Assembly: GCA_019637615.1 (NCBI GenBank)
Contig: JAHBVJ010000015.1
Span: 62,001-126,000 of the forward strand
Origin: Anaerolineae bacterium
GTDB lineage: Bacteria; Chloroflexota; Anaerolineae; Aggregatilineales; UBA2796
Direction of reading: 5' to 3'
Length of the DNA stretch: 64,000 nucleotides
The position numbers and the translations under genes were made by a program. Position 1 is the stretch's first letter, and each line of letters begins with the position of its first letter. This document shows, in pieces, positions 17,586-26,370 of the stretch. The notes beneath the pieces were generated by a model, which made no database searches, had not been told where the DNA came from, and saw nothing but the letters and a program-made list of their open reading frames with translations.

Positions 17586-18410
17586 TCAGTCCCAAACCGG
17601 TGCGAATCCCGCTTGTCCCTCCCACAGGTCAGGCAGCGTTTGCCGCATGATCATGACCACACGCGCATACGTCTCCGCTGTCCAGCGCCGCTCCTCGAAT
17701 AGGTCAAGCGCGGCGTTACCAGTACCCGCCACGAATCGCCGCTCAGAAGCGTGGAAATGCTGCACGACGAACTTATCCGCACCCGTCGCTAACACTGCCT
17801 CCGCGAACTGCTGCGGATCGCGCACAGGCAGCAGTGGCGTCATCGTGATGCAGGTGCGCAAGCCCGCCTGATGCAGCCGTTGCACTGCTTCCAACCGCCG
17901 CGCGTTCGAGGGACACGTCGGCTCGAACACGCGCCGTACCGCCTCGTCGTCGGTCGTCACGGTCATGTTGATCTGCACATGCTGGAACTGCGTCAGCACA
18001 TCGATGTCGCGCGTCACCAGCGGGCTGCGTGTCTGGATCACGAGGCGCGGCTGATGATAGGCCGCCAATTCTTCCAGAATGGCGCGCGTTAACTCCAATT
18101 CCTTCTCAATCGGTTGGTACGGGTCGGTGACGCTGCTCATGTAGATAGTCTGCCCGTTTAGTGGACGGCGGCGCTTCTTGAGCAGATCGAGCGCGTTCTC
18201 CTTGACCTGCACCCAATTGCCCCACTCGGCTTTAAGCGTTTCCGTCCGCGCGAAGAAGGCCGCGTAACAGTAGGTGCAGCCGAACGTGCAGCCGCCGTAA
18301 GGATTTAGCGTGTAATCGAAGGTGCCGATATAGCCCGATGAACGGGTGAGGATGCTTTTGCTCGGTTTGAACTCAACGCGGCTGTGTCCGATCTGCGTGA
18401 TGGTGGTCAT
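17586..18410 (-). CDS. SPL-family radical SAM protein
   Basis: A 274-residue radical SAM enzyme with the family-specific cluster motif CTFGCTYCYA, preceded by NPYGG (residues about 33-47), binding a [4Fe-4S] cluster and S-adenosylmethionine. The layout matches SplB-related and Rv2578c-like proteins (IYMSSVTDPYQPIEKELELTR, VIQTRSPLVTRDID). A DNA-photoproduct lyase role is proven only for true SplB; this shorter relative could act on nucleic acid or another substrate. The kinase-like gene starting at 19014 ends 28 bp upstream, so both may be in one transcript. Confidence 0.9.
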   Translation of the reverse strand: MTTITQIGHSRVEFKPSKSILTRSSGYIGTFDYTLNPYGGCTFGCTYCYAAFFARTETLKAEWGNWVQVKENALDLLKKRRRPLNGQTIYMSSVTDPYQPIEKELELTRAILEELAAYHQPRLVIQTRSPLVTRDIDVLTQFQHVQINMTVTTDDEAVRRVFEPTCPSNARRLEAVQRLHQAGLRTCITMTPLLPVRDPQQFAEAVLATGADKFVVQHFHASERRFVAGTGNAALDLFEERRWTAETYARVVMIMRQTLPDLWEGQAGFAPVWD

Positions 18411-18438
18411 GCGCCCTCACTAGCTAATGTCACGGTCG

Positions 18439-19014
18439 TTACTTGAGCTTGTCGATGATCTCCGCGCACGTTTCGTCAGTGGTTTTGTCCTTGGTATACA
18501 CTACGATCTTGGCGAGTTGATGGTTAGCGGGATGCTTGACGAAATTCTTGTTGATTTCGAGCAGACGTGGGTCTACCGTCCCGACTTCCTTGAGCAGCAG
18601 CGCAGTGAAACGTGCATTTACCTCCTCGACTGACTCATCAAGATCGGGCGACGGTAGCAGCATGATCACATTCGGGTACGGAGCCAGCGCATGTTCAACC
18701 CGCGCGAACAAGGCAGCGTCCTCCTGCACGGTGTAACCCGCGCCGAAATCGATCACGCTGTTCGGATGCTCAACTAGCACGCGTTCCAACGTCCCCACCT
18801 CGAACGGCTTCCAATAGCGGATCAGGCCGATCATCCCCTCGTCAGAGTTCGCGAGCTGGGAGGCCACCTTTTTGTCATAGCCAAGCTCATCAAAGTACGT
18901 CCAGCGTTCATCATCCACTTCGTAATGAGGAATATTGAGTTTTTCCGCCAGCACTTTGGCGATGGTGCTCTTGCCCGCACTCATCGGGCCGATCAAGATG
19001 ATGGTTGAATCCAT
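18439..19014 (-). CDS. Shikimate-kinase-like P-loop kinase
   Basis: A 191-residue small-molecule kinase. The P-loop GPMSAGKST (9-17) is followed by an LNIPHYEVDDERW segment in the position where shikimate kinases carry D-x-D. A second-strand VIDFGAGYTV replaces the usual GGG motif, so the substrate is likely different from shikimate. It could be co-transcribed with the radical SAM gene 28 bp downstream. Confidence 0.75.
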   Translation of the reverse strand: MDSTIILIGPMSAGKSTIAKVLAEKLNIPHYEVDDERWTYFDELGYDKKVASQLANSDEGMIGLIRYWKPFEVGTLERVLVEHPNSVIDFGAGYTVQEDAALFARVEHALAPYPNVIMLLPSPDLDESVEEVNARFTALLLKEVGTVDPRLLEINKNFVKHPANHQLAKIVVYTKDKTTDETCAEIIDKLK

Positions 19015-19195
19015 GTCTACGTCACCTCATGCCCCGTCCGGGACATAACAGAACAAATATACACAACGAGCGGCGCTTTGTCTAGCCCGCAAATTCTATT
19101 ACACGCGTCGGTAACCTGATTATGCCACTTTTTGCCTACACGCTCCGCCCATGCGATGATTGACGGGCGATTTTTATGCCGATCAACGAACCAGT

Positions 19196-20707
19196 ATGAC
19201 AGCTCTACTCACCATCGTCCACGCCAGCAAAAGTTATAACCACATTCCCGCGCTGATCGATGCGTCGCTGGAACTGTACGGCGGCGAAGTTCACGCACTG
19301 ATGGGCGAAAACGGCGCGGGCAAATCCACGCTGATCAAGTTGTTAGCGGGCGTCGTCAGCCCCGATTCGATACAATTGCGCCTCAACGACGCGCCGATCA
19401 CCATCACCCATCCCTCAGACGCTTTCCGCGCGGGGTTACGCTTCATTCACCAAGAACTCAACGTCGTGCCGCAGTTGTCAGTGGCGGAAAACATCTTCCT
19501 CAGCCAGCGTTATCCGCGCCGCGCCGGTCTATTCGTGGATTGGGGCAAGCTGCACCAAGCCGCGCACGCCGTTTTGATGCATCTCGGCGTGACTCACATC
19601 CAGCCTACCACGATCATGGCACGGCTGAGTGCTGGTGATCAAATGCTGGTCAAGATCGCGGCGGCTTTCGCAGGCGATAACGCCTCGATCTACGTTATGG
19701 ACGAACCTACCGCCGCCCTCACCAATGAGGAAGCCGAACGCCTCTTCGCCGTCATTATGCAGTTGAAGGCGCGCGGTTGTGCCGTGCTATATGTCTCGCA
19801 CCGCATGGACGAGGTCTTTCGCATCGCGGATCGCATCACCATCATGCGCGATGGGCGCGTCGTGACCACCACCGCCACCGCCGATACCTCGCCGCCCGCG
19901 CTGATCCACCTGATGACCGGGCGCGATTTGCAGCATGTTTATCCACCGCGTACGCAGCCAATCAGCGACTCGCCCTTGCTAGAAGTGAACAGTCTGCACA
20001 CCGCCAGCCTTCAGGATGTCTCGTTCAGCCTCAACGCGGGCGAGATCATTGGCCTCGCTGGCTTAACAGGTTCTGGACGCAGCGAACTCGTGCAAGCCCT
20101 GATCGGGGCGGATCGCGTCCACAGTGGCGAGTTGCGCTTGGCGGGTCAGCCGCTTACGCATCGTGATCCGGCAGGCGGCTGGAGTAGCGGCCTTGCCTAC
20201 GTGCCCGAAGAACGCCGTTCGCAGGGCTTGATCCTCACGCGCAGCGTCGGCAACAACGTCACGCTGCCACACCTCCACTACTTTAGCCATTTCAGCCTAT
20301 TCCTGAACAACGGGCATGAAAACAGCCTGACCGCCATGTTGGGCGACTCGGTACGGCTCAAGTCGCAAGGATCGCGGCAGGTGGTGCGCGAACTCAGCGG
20401 CGGCAACCAGCAAAAAGTCGTCTTCGCGCGGGCGATGGCACGTTCACCCCGCGTACTGCTGCTGGACGAACCAACGCGCGGTGTCGATGTCGGCGCGAAA
20501 TTTGATATTTATACCCTGATCCGCGAAGCCAGTGCGCAGGGGATCGGCATCTTGCTGATCTCGTCAGAACTGCCAGAGCTGCTCGGCCTATGTGATCGCC
20601 TGCTGATCATGCGGCGCGGCACGCTGGCGGCGATGGTACCAGCGCAGGGCTTGACTGAAGCAGGGTTGCTCTCGTTATGTTACGGAGAATTAAATGAACG
20701 TGGATAG
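19196..20707 (+). CDS. Sugar-type ABC importer ATPase (two ABC domains)
   Basis: A 503-residue RbsA/XylG/MglA-type protein with two nucleotide-binding domains. Domain 1 has Walker A GENGAGKST, Walker B YVMDEPTAAL, and a variant signature LSAGDQ. Domain 2 has the degenerate P-loop GLTGSGRSEL typical of this class, with LSGGNQQK and LLLDEPTRGVD. ATG 19196 lacks a clear Shine-Dalgarno; an in-frame TTG at 19160 is possible. It overlaps the permease gene by 14 bp. No periplasmic binding protein is adjacent, so the substrate (pentose, hexose or another sugar) cannot be assigned. Confidence 0.93.
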   Translation: MTALLTIVHASKSYNHIPALIDASLELYGGEVHALMGENGAGKSTLIKLLAGVVSPDSIQLRLNDAPITITHPSDAFRAGLRFIHQELNVVPQLSVAENIFLSQRYPRRAGLFVDWGKLHQAAHAVLMHLGVTHIQPTTIMARLSAGDQMLVKIAAAFAGDNASIYVMDEPTAALTNEEAERLFAVIMQLKARGCAVLYVSHRMDEVFRIADRITIMRDGRVVTTTATADTSPPALIHLMTGRDLQHVYPPRTQPISDSPLLEVNSLHTASLQDVSFSLNAGEIIGLAGLTGSGRSELVQALIGADRVHSGELRLAGQPLTHRDPAGGWSSGLAYVPEERRSQGLILTRSVGNNVTLPHLHYFSHFSLFLNNGHENSLTAMLGDSVRLKSQGSRQVVRELSGGNQQKVVFARAMARSPRVLLLDEPTRGVDVGAKFDIYTLIREASAQGIGILLISSELPELLGLCDRLLIMRRGTLAAMVPAQGLTEAGLLSLCYGELNERG

Positions 20708-21680
20708 TCGCCCTGCCATCAACTGGCAGCGTTTACTGCGGCGCAATGGCACTCTGATCGGCTTCCTGCTGCTGGTGATCATCATCGGCGTACAGCGTCC
20801 CAACACCTTCATGACCATCACCAACTGGCTGACCATCACGCAGCAGGTCAGCATTCTAGGCGTGGTAGCCTTCGCCATGACCGTCGTCATGGTCATGGGC
20901 GACTTCGACCTGAGTGTCGGGACGTTGGCCTCGCTCTCCGCCATCGTGGCGGCGGTACTCCTCCGCGCCGAATACCCGATCCCGTTGGCGCTCGGACTCG
21001 CGCTGCTGGTAGGCATCGGCGGCGGCTTGATCAACGGCATTGTGATCTCCTATCTGGGTATTTCGCCGTTCGTGGCCTCGCTCGGCACCTTGACCATCTT
21101 CAGCGGCATCGCCTTCATCGTCAGCGACGGCAAAACTATCTTCGGGCGCGCCATCCCGCAGCCTGTCAAAGATTTCGCGACGGGCGGCATCACCCTGTTC
21201 AGCGTTGGCAACCAGACCGTCATGATCCCCAATCTGACCATCGTTGCCTTCATCACCCTGATCGCGATCTGGATTCTGCTAGAGCAAACCGTTTTCGGGC
21301 GGCGGCTGTATGCCATCGGCGGCAACCGTGAAGCGGCGCGGCTAGGCGGGGTACGCGTCCGGCTTCTGCGCATGATCGCCTTCGTATTCACAGGCGCGGG
21401 TGCGGCCTTAGCGGGTGTGATGCTGGTTAGTCGCCTCGGTTCTGCTAATCCCACGCAAGGCGACGGCCTGATGCTGAACGCCATTGCGGCGGTCTTCCTC
21501 GGCATGACCATGAGTGAAGAAGGCGAACCGCATGTCCTCGGCACATTGGTCGGCGTGCTGATTCTCGGCGTGCTCACTAACGGCCTCACGCAGCTCAACG
21601 TCGATAGCTATGTCCAGCAAATCCTAACGGGGGCAATCATCATTCTGGCAGTCTTGCTCAGTAGCCTATCCCGTCGCTGA
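20694..21680 (+). CDS. Sugar-type ABC importer permease (RbsC-like)
   Basis: A 328-residue membrane protein with about 8-10 hydrophobic segments and the conserved permease features of the ribose/xylose/autoinducer-2 group: VMGDFDLSVGTLASLSA, GISPFVASLGTL, and ALYAIGGNREAARLGGVRV-like loop (here RLYAIGGNREAARLGG). Its start (GGAG then ATG) lies inside the end of the ATPase gene, so the two are translationally coupled. It would form a homodimeric channel with the ATPase. Confidence 0.93.
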   Translation: MNVDSRPAINWQRLLRRNGTLIGFLLLVIIIGVQRPNTFMTITNWLTITQQVSILGVVAFAMTVVMVMGDFDLSVGTLASLSAIVAAVLLRAEYPIPLALGLALLVGIGGGLINGIVISYLGISPFVASLGTLTIFSGIAFIVSDGKTIFGRAIPQPVKDFATGGITLFSVGNQTVMIPNLTIVAFITLIAIWILLEQTVFGRRLYAIGGNREAARLGGVRVRLLRMIAFVFTGAGAALAGVMLVSRLGSANPTQGDGLMLNAIAAVFLGMTMSEEGEPHVLGTLVGVLILGVLTNGLTQLNVDSYVQQILTGAIIILAVLLSSLSRR

Positions 21681-21762
21681 ATCGACTGCCAATCGTACGC
21701 GTGAGAACTGCCGATCCTCGCCACAATCGTGCCTCTATTTACGATGTGGTGAGGGCTGCTCC

Positions 21763-22290
21763 ATGATCATCATGCTCAACGGCAGTTTCGGCGTCGGCAA
21801 ATCCTCCGTCGCCTACGCATTGCTTGATTTGCTCCCCAGCGCGATGTTGTTCGATCCCGAAGAGGTCGGTCTCATGCTGCGCAAAGTCACCTTCGGCATC
21901 CTCCCCGACGCCGAAAATACCGATGACTTTCAGGACATTAGCGCATGGCCTCCACTCGTCGTCGCTACTGCCGCTGAACTTCACCACCGCTATCAACGTA
22001 CCCTCATCGTGCCCATGACGCTCGCCAATCCCGATTACTTCGCGCACATCAAGTCCGGCCTCGCGCAGATCGGTATCCCGTTGCATCACTTCTGTCTCGT
22101 CGCACCTCTTGAGACTGTCTATGATCGCCTACGCTTGCGCGGCGAACGTGACGGCTCATGGGCGTTCCGCAAAGCTGCCCGCTACGTGCCAATGTTCAAC
22201 GATCCCCTCTACGCTCACCATCTCGACACCACCACCCTCACCGCTGCCGAACTTGCCCGCCACATAGTACAATCGCTACCTATAACCTGA
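21763..22290 (+). CDS. TmrB-like P-loop ATPase
   Basis: A 175-residue AAA-type kinase-like protein resembling Bacillus TmrB, which confers tunicamycin resistance by binding the drug. Matching features are the opening MIIMLNGSFGVGKSS P-loop (6-14), LFDPEEVGLMLR, IVPMTLANPDYF, HHFCLVAPLETVYDRLRLRG and the ending region DNLS-like DTTTLTAAELA. Resistance is not demonstrated for most homologues. It sits alone between the ABC permease and an SDR gene. Confidence 0.82.
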   Translation: MIIMLNGSFGVGKSSVAYALLDLLPSAMLFDPEEVGLMLRKVTFGILPDAENTDDFQDISAWPPLVVATAAELHHRYQRTLIVPMTLANPDYFAHIKSGLAQIGIPLHHFCLVAPLETVYDRLRLRGERDGSWAFRKAARYVPMFNDPLYAHHLDTTTLTAAELARHIVQSLPIT

Positions 22291-22311
22291 TCGTTCCAAC
22301 TTATTCGCTTT

Positions 22312-22342
22312 ACTTAGCACTTGGCACTCAGCACTTAGCACT
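22312..22342 (+). repeat. Heptanucleotide repeat (ACTTAGC family), copy A
   Basis: Four consecutive 7-bp units (ACTTAGC, ACTTGGC, ACTCAGC, ACTTAGC) plus ACT, ending 17 nt before the SDR start codon at 22360 and reading in the same direction. Confidence 0.85.
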
Positions 22343-22359
22343 ATTCTTTAGGAGTCCCC

Positions 22360-23118
22360 ATGCAGATCGATCTCACAGGCAAGACCGCGCTCGTCACGGG
22401 CGGCAGCGTCGGCATCGGTAAGAGCATCGCCTTAGCCTTGGCGGAGTGCGGCGCGCATGTCGCCCTCACCTATCTCACGCATCCCGAAGCGGGGGAAGCC
22501 GCCGCTGCCGAAATTCGGGCGCACGGTGGCACCGCCTACAGCTATCACCTCGACGCCACCGACAGCGTTCAGGTCGATTCCGTCATGCGTCAAGCCGCCA
22601 CCGATCTTGGTGGTCACATCGACATTCTGATGAACAACGCCGGACATCTGGTTGGTCGCGTCAAAGTGGACGAGATGAGCGACGAGCACTGGCACAAAGT
22701 CATCGATGTCAATGTCACCAGCGCCTTCTACTGCACCCGCAGCGTCCTCAACTACATGCATGGTGGTCGGATCGTGCTGAATTCTTCACTTGCGGGGCGC
22801 AACGGCGGCAGCAATGGCGCAGTAGCCTACGCGACGGCGAAAGCAGCGCTGTTCGGCCTCACGCGCGGCCTCGCCAAAGAACTCGCCCCGCGTGGCATCA
22901 CGGTCAACGCCGTCGCGCCGGGGTTCATCATCGATACGCCTTTCCATGAGACATTCACGGGGGTGGACAACTACCAGAACATCATCAACAACATCCCCCT
23001 CAAGCGCGCGGGCGTGCCGCAAGACGTAGCGAACGCGGTGCTCTATTTCGTCTCCGAGATGGGCGCTTGGGTGACGGGTCAGGTGGCGGAGATCAATGGT
23101 GGGGCTTGGTTCGTCTAG
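22360..23118 (+). CDS. Short-chain dehydrogenase/reductase (FabG-like)
   Basis: A 252-residue classical SDR. It has the cofactor motif TGGSVGIG, NNAG, the catalytic Ser in LNSSLAGR, and YATAK (Tyr-x-x-x-Lys), ending with GQVAEINGG. This pattern fits 3-oxoacyl-ACP reductase-like enzymes, but substrate cannot be read from sequence. The start has AGGAG five nt upstream, directly after the heptanucleotide repeat. Confidence 0.9.
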   Translation: MQIDLTGKTALVTGGSVGIGKSIALALAECGAHVALTYLTHPEAGEAAAAEIRAHGGTAYSYHLDATDSVQVDSVMRQAATDLGGHIDILMNNAGHLVGRVKVDEMSDEHWHKVIDVNVTSAFYCTRSVLNYMHGGRIVLNSSLAGRNGGSNGAVAYATAKAALFGLTRGLAKELAPRGITVNAVAPGFIIDTPFHETFTGVDNYQNIINNIPLKRAGVPQDVANAVLYFVSEMGAWVTGQVAEINGGAWFV

Positions 23119-23470
23119 CCGCGAACACACAATAATTCAGCATGATCACCAACAGCGCGTTGCTGATCGGGGTCGAATCACCTGAACTTCAAACATCATT
23201 TGTTGCGATCACGCTGAGTTTCGTAGAGACTTCGTTCCCTAAGCCTGACGCTTATGGGTTGTCACTACATAAGCTAACAAGAACCGTCGAAGGTTATCAC
23301 TATCACCTTCAGCCCAGTGATTATGGTGTATCAGAAAATAATGCGGGAATAAGACGCGCACGCTAATGCTTATTCTTGAGTCCCGCAGGGACTTCGTAGG
23401 GTAAGCCCGACAATTCATTGTCGGGGATCGTTTGCCTGACTAATTTCTTAAACACCATTATCACTTGTTT
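23119..23470. other. Intergenic region with two perfect hairpins
   Basis: A gene-free stretch between convergent genes. It holds AGTCCC-GCA-GGGACT (23379-23393) and CCCGACAA-TTCA-TTGTCGGG (23406-23425), both perfect stems, spaced 12 bp apart, resembling REP-type elements. A 74-codon ORF here looks non-coding. Confidence 0.6.
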
Positions 23471-23504
23471 TCATTGGGGCTTGGCACTTGCAAAGCCCCG
23501 ATGA
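23471..23504 (-). terminator. Terminator hairpin after the phasin-like gene
   Basis: A 12-bp stem with one G-T wobble (23471-23482 with 23493-23504, 10-nt loop) lies 40 bp past the minus-strand stop at 23545, and AAAACAAG follows on that strand rather than a T-tract. Confidence 0.5.
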
Positions 23505-23544
23505 TTCGATACGTCATCGCATCAAACACGGGTCGCCAAGAGGC

Positions 23545-23835
23545 TTATTTCTTGTGAGCGGGTTTCTCCGGCTCGACCTTGGCCTTTTTCAGCGTCTCGA
23601 TGATGTCATCAAGGGTCTTGTTGACCAGCGAGCGATACCCCTCGATGGCTTCCTTGACGGCGGCTTCGCTGTGCGTCTGGAAATTCTCAGGCAGCAGCGC
23701 CAGCATCGCTTTACCGGCTTCGGTAAACGCTTTGCGTTGATGCTCTACAAATACTTCGAGAGGCGTAGGTTCAGCCGGAACTTCCGGGGTCTCAAGGGAT
23801 ACGACGGGGGCTTTGGTTGATGATTTATTAGTCAT
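23545..23835 (-). CDS. Small phasin-like helical protein
   Basis: A 96-residue protein. A Pro/Thr-rich N-terminus (1-25) precedes one long amphipathic helical region (VFVEHQRKAFTEAGKAML ... VNKTLDDIIETLKKAK) and a Lys/Pro-rich tail. Phasins, which coat storage granules, have this size and pattern, but the similarity is of character rather than motif. Its position beside the WS/DGAT gene supports a lipid-granule role. A perfect palindrome lies 33 bp upstream. The alternative is an unrelated coiled-coil protein. Confidence 0.55.
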   Translation of the reverse strand: MTNKSSTKAPVVSLETPEVPAEPTPLEVFVEHQRKAFTEAGKAMLALLPENFQTHSEAAVKEAIEGYRSLVNKTLDDIIETLKKAKVEPEKPAHKK

Positions 23836-23867
23836 AGATCACGCCTAACTGGTGCGTTGCACCGGCA

Positions 23868-23887
23868 AATCAAATAACTATTTGATT
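23868..23887. promoter_or_regulatory. Palindromic operator candidate
   Basis: AATCAAATA-AC-TATTTGATT is a perfect 9-bp-arm palindrome with a 2-bp centre, located upstream (minus strand) of the phasin-like gene. Its shape fits a homodimeric TetR-type regulator. A related partial site (CAAATATTTGATTAA) lies at 30965-30979, upstream of the GMC oxidoreductase. Confidence 0.55.
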
Positions 23888-23988
23888 AAAGTCTAGCACT
23901 AGAATAATAGGCAGTCAACAACGTCACTCGCTGGTCTTGCGTCGCGGACGGCATCGACTACCATCGACTACCATGCTACGGTTCTTCA

Positions 23989-26016
23989 CTACCCATTCTC
24001 CGAGATCTTCTGCGCGCATTGGACGAGTTCCTGCGCCGACTGCGTGAATGGCAGCAAGCTGAACAGCGATCCCTTTGTGAGCGCCAACTGTTTCCGCACG
24101 ATCATGGAGATCGGCGGTGCTTGTCCTGTCATCGCCTTGATCCAACTGCCATAATCGCTCTCCAACACGATGCTGGCACGTGTTCTCGCTTCCTGTGGTG
24201 TGAGCATACACGCTGCTCGGCAGTGCCCGCGATGTAGATCGAGCCAGACAGCCACGTCCTGCAAATATTGATGTTCCGGCGATGCGCGCATGATGAAAGC
24301 CAACGCGCCAGCCTCCCACCGCGTCGAGGCGGCTTGGTAAGCGGAACTAGCGTTGATCGCCACTTGGTACGCAGCCACCCACTCCTCTGTGAAAATGCGG
24401 AAGCGGTCAGGTTTCGGCGCGGCTTCAGGTACCTGTTCCTTGACTCCAACAGCGGGTGACGCGCTTGTAGCTGAACTACCTTCTGCGGCAGGCGTGCTCG
24501 CTGCTTCCTTTGCGGGGACGGCTGCCACGGCTGCTTCTGGCGCTCCACTGACGGCTTCTGATTTCACTTCTTGGGGCGGATCAACCTTGACTGGTGCGTG
24601 TGCGGGCACTTGTGCCGCCATGCGCAGCGCCAGATAAGCGCGCTCCAGACAGCGTTGAATCTCCAGCACATCGGGGATGATTCCCGCGTCCGCCACCACG
24701 CTCATGCTGATCTTGTCGTCGTAGCTCATGATCACCGTTGCCATGCCCATTGAGGCGTTCAGCGGGAAGTAACCATAACTGTGCAGCATCTTGTGCCCCA
24801 TCAGATAGATGGGCGTCGGCGGACCAGCCACGTTGGTACACCACGTATGCGCCAGAAACGCGAATACCTGCGGCGCGAATCCCCAGATCAACGGCTGTGC
24901 GAAGTTATTCACCAGCGACGGCAGGGTAAGCAGCATATCCACGCCGTGCGTAAGCTGGGATTGCTTCATGGTCTGGCTGTAATGCACGACTCGTTGCAGG
25001 CAAATCAGCGGATCGTCCAGATACATCGGAATGTCAATCGGCAGCACGGCGATCCGGTTGCCAAGCGCCCCTTTTTCCTCGTCCGCGCGCACGTTAACGG
25101 GTGCTAACACGCGCAGGAAATCCTGATTTGCTTTTTCGCCAGCTTTGACCAAGTACAGGCCGAGCGCCATCCCCAGAATCGTGAGCATGACCTCATTGAT
25201 CGAGGCGTGGTGTTTCGTATGGATCGCGCGTACTTCGTCCAGCGAGAATTCCGCCCATGCGATGGTCAGCCTGCCCGTGTTCGTCCCGTTGATCAGCAGT
25301 TTCTGGATCGGGTTCAAGTTGTCGCTGATCAGGTTCGCGATCCCCGCGAAGGTTTTCCGCCGTCCTTCGCGGTCAGCGAGGATGCTGGTCAACTGCAAGG
25401 CTTGATTGCCCAACCGCTGCAAAATCGAGAACTTGAATGGCAGCTCTTTCGTCACATTGCTGGCGAGGATTTCCAGCGCGTTCGGCACGGGCGGTGGCAC
25501 ATAAAACACTTTCTGCGGCGACAGTGGGCTAGAATCCGGTGTCAGGTCGAGCAGCAGCGTGAACAATTCGACGGCGGACAAACCATCCACCATGCAGTGA
25601 TGGACTTTGAACACCAGCGCCGTTTGGTTGTTTTCCAAGCCGCTGACCATGTGAATTTCCCACAGCGGGCGTTCACGATCCAGCATTCCAGAGATGATAT
25701 GTCCGGCGAACTCCCGCAGTTGCTCAAGCGTACCGGGCGTATCCATTTCGTGATGGTAAACATGGCGGTTGGTCTGGAAATCGGGATCGAGCACCCAGCG
25801 TGGTTCGCTCAAGCTCAACGGGGCTTGTACGATGCGTTTTAGGTAGATCGGAGCCTGATAAATCCGTGAGTCGATGAACTTGAAGAAGTCATCAAAAGGA
25901 ATCTGTCCGTCAAAAATGGTGATCGCGCCCAAATTCATCGGGGTTTTGGGGGTGTCAACGTAATAAAAGGCGCTGTCCACGGGGCCGAGAAAATCGGAAC
26001 GGTACTCCGACGCCAT
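23989..26016 (-). CDS. Wax ester synthase/diacylglycerol acyltransferase fused to an SCP2-like domain
   Basis: A 675-residue protein. Residues 1-470 are a bacterial WS/DGAT, which joins acyl-CoA to fatty alcohols or diacylglycerol. The catalytic HHCMVDG is at 139-145, and the family C-terminal domain includes LAPVNVR, LGNRIAVLPIDIP and NVAGPPTPIY. Typical WS/DGATs end near 450-500 residues. Here an Ala/Pro/Glu linker (about 471-535) leads to a further domain (540-672) with sterol-carrier-protein-2 features: VAINASSAYQAASTRWEAG, VAVWLDLHRGHCRAA, YGSWIKAMTGQAPPISMIV, and a final amphipathic helix. The fusion suggests direct handling of a lipid substrate or product. The SCP2 call is by pattern only. 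Confidence 0.85.
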   Translation of the reverse strand: MASEYRSDFLGPVDSAFYYVDTPKTPMNLGAITIFDGQIPFDDFFKFIDSRIYQAPIYLKRIVQAPLSLSEPRWVLDPDFQTNRHVYHHEMDTPGTLEQLREFAGHIISGMLDRERPLWEIHMVSGLENNQTALVFKVHHCMVDGLSAVELFTLLLDLTPDSSPLSPQKVFYVPPPVPNALEILASNVTKELPFKFSILQRLGNQALQLTSILADREGRRKTFAGIANLISDNLNPIQKLLINGTNTGRLTIAWAEFSLDEVRAIHTKHHASINEVMLTILGMALGLYLVKAGEKANQDFLRVLAPVNVRADEEKGALGNRIAVLPIDIPMYLDDPLICLQRVVHYSQTMKQSQLTHGVDMLLTLPSLVNNFAQPLIWGFAPQVFAFLAHTWCTNVAGPPTPIYLMGHKMLHSYGYFPLNASMGMATVIMSYDDKISMSVVADAGIIPDVLEIQRCLERAYLALRMAAQVPAHAPVKVDPPQEVKSEAVSGAPEAAVAAVPAKEAASTPAAEGSSATSASPAVGVKEQVPEAAPKPDRFRIFTEEWVAAYQVAINASSAYQAASTRWEAGALAFIMRASPEHQYLQDVAVWLDLHRGHCRAACMLTPQEARTRASIVLESDYGSWIKAMTGQAPPISMIVRKQLALTKGSLFSLLPFTQSAQELVQCAQKISENG

Positions 26017-26249
26017 GATACTATTCCTTCTACCTAAAACTAAGTTTCAGCTTGCAAACGCCAGCCATAGGCAGCTTCATCCTATGCCGAGGCGTGTTTC
26101 GCCCGCCATTGGCTAATGTAATTTATTCGGGGTGAGAGATAACATATCTGCTATCTCCATTGCTGAAATAGAGGAAATTTCTACGGGCAAACGCGCGAAA
26201 AACCTAGCCCTCTCAATCCCACACGGCGGGGCTTTCAGATCAAGAATCT

Positions 26250-26352
26250 TTCTCCCTTTCCTCGCGTGCGGGGAAAGGGTCGGGGATAGGGGTTATACGC
26301 TTCCCTCCTCAAAGCCCCTCGCCTGCGGGAGAGGGGTTGGGGTGAGGGCAAG
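26250..26352. repeat. Double REP-like hairpin repeat
   Basis: Two GC-rich hairpins in the 354-bp gap between minus-strand genes: CCCTTTCC/GGAAAGGG (26254-26261 with 26272-26279) and CCCCTC/GAGGGG (26315-26320 with 26331-26336). About 41 bp of the second half recurs inverted at 53768-53809. Apart from these, nothing gene-like was seen in 26017-26370. Confidence 0.7.
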
Positions 26353-26370
26353 TATCAACCATTTCACCCA

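Noticed and set aside
22312..22342. CRISPR-like short repeat array
   Set aside because: Units are 7 bp, contiguous and degenerate, with no spacers and no cas genes.
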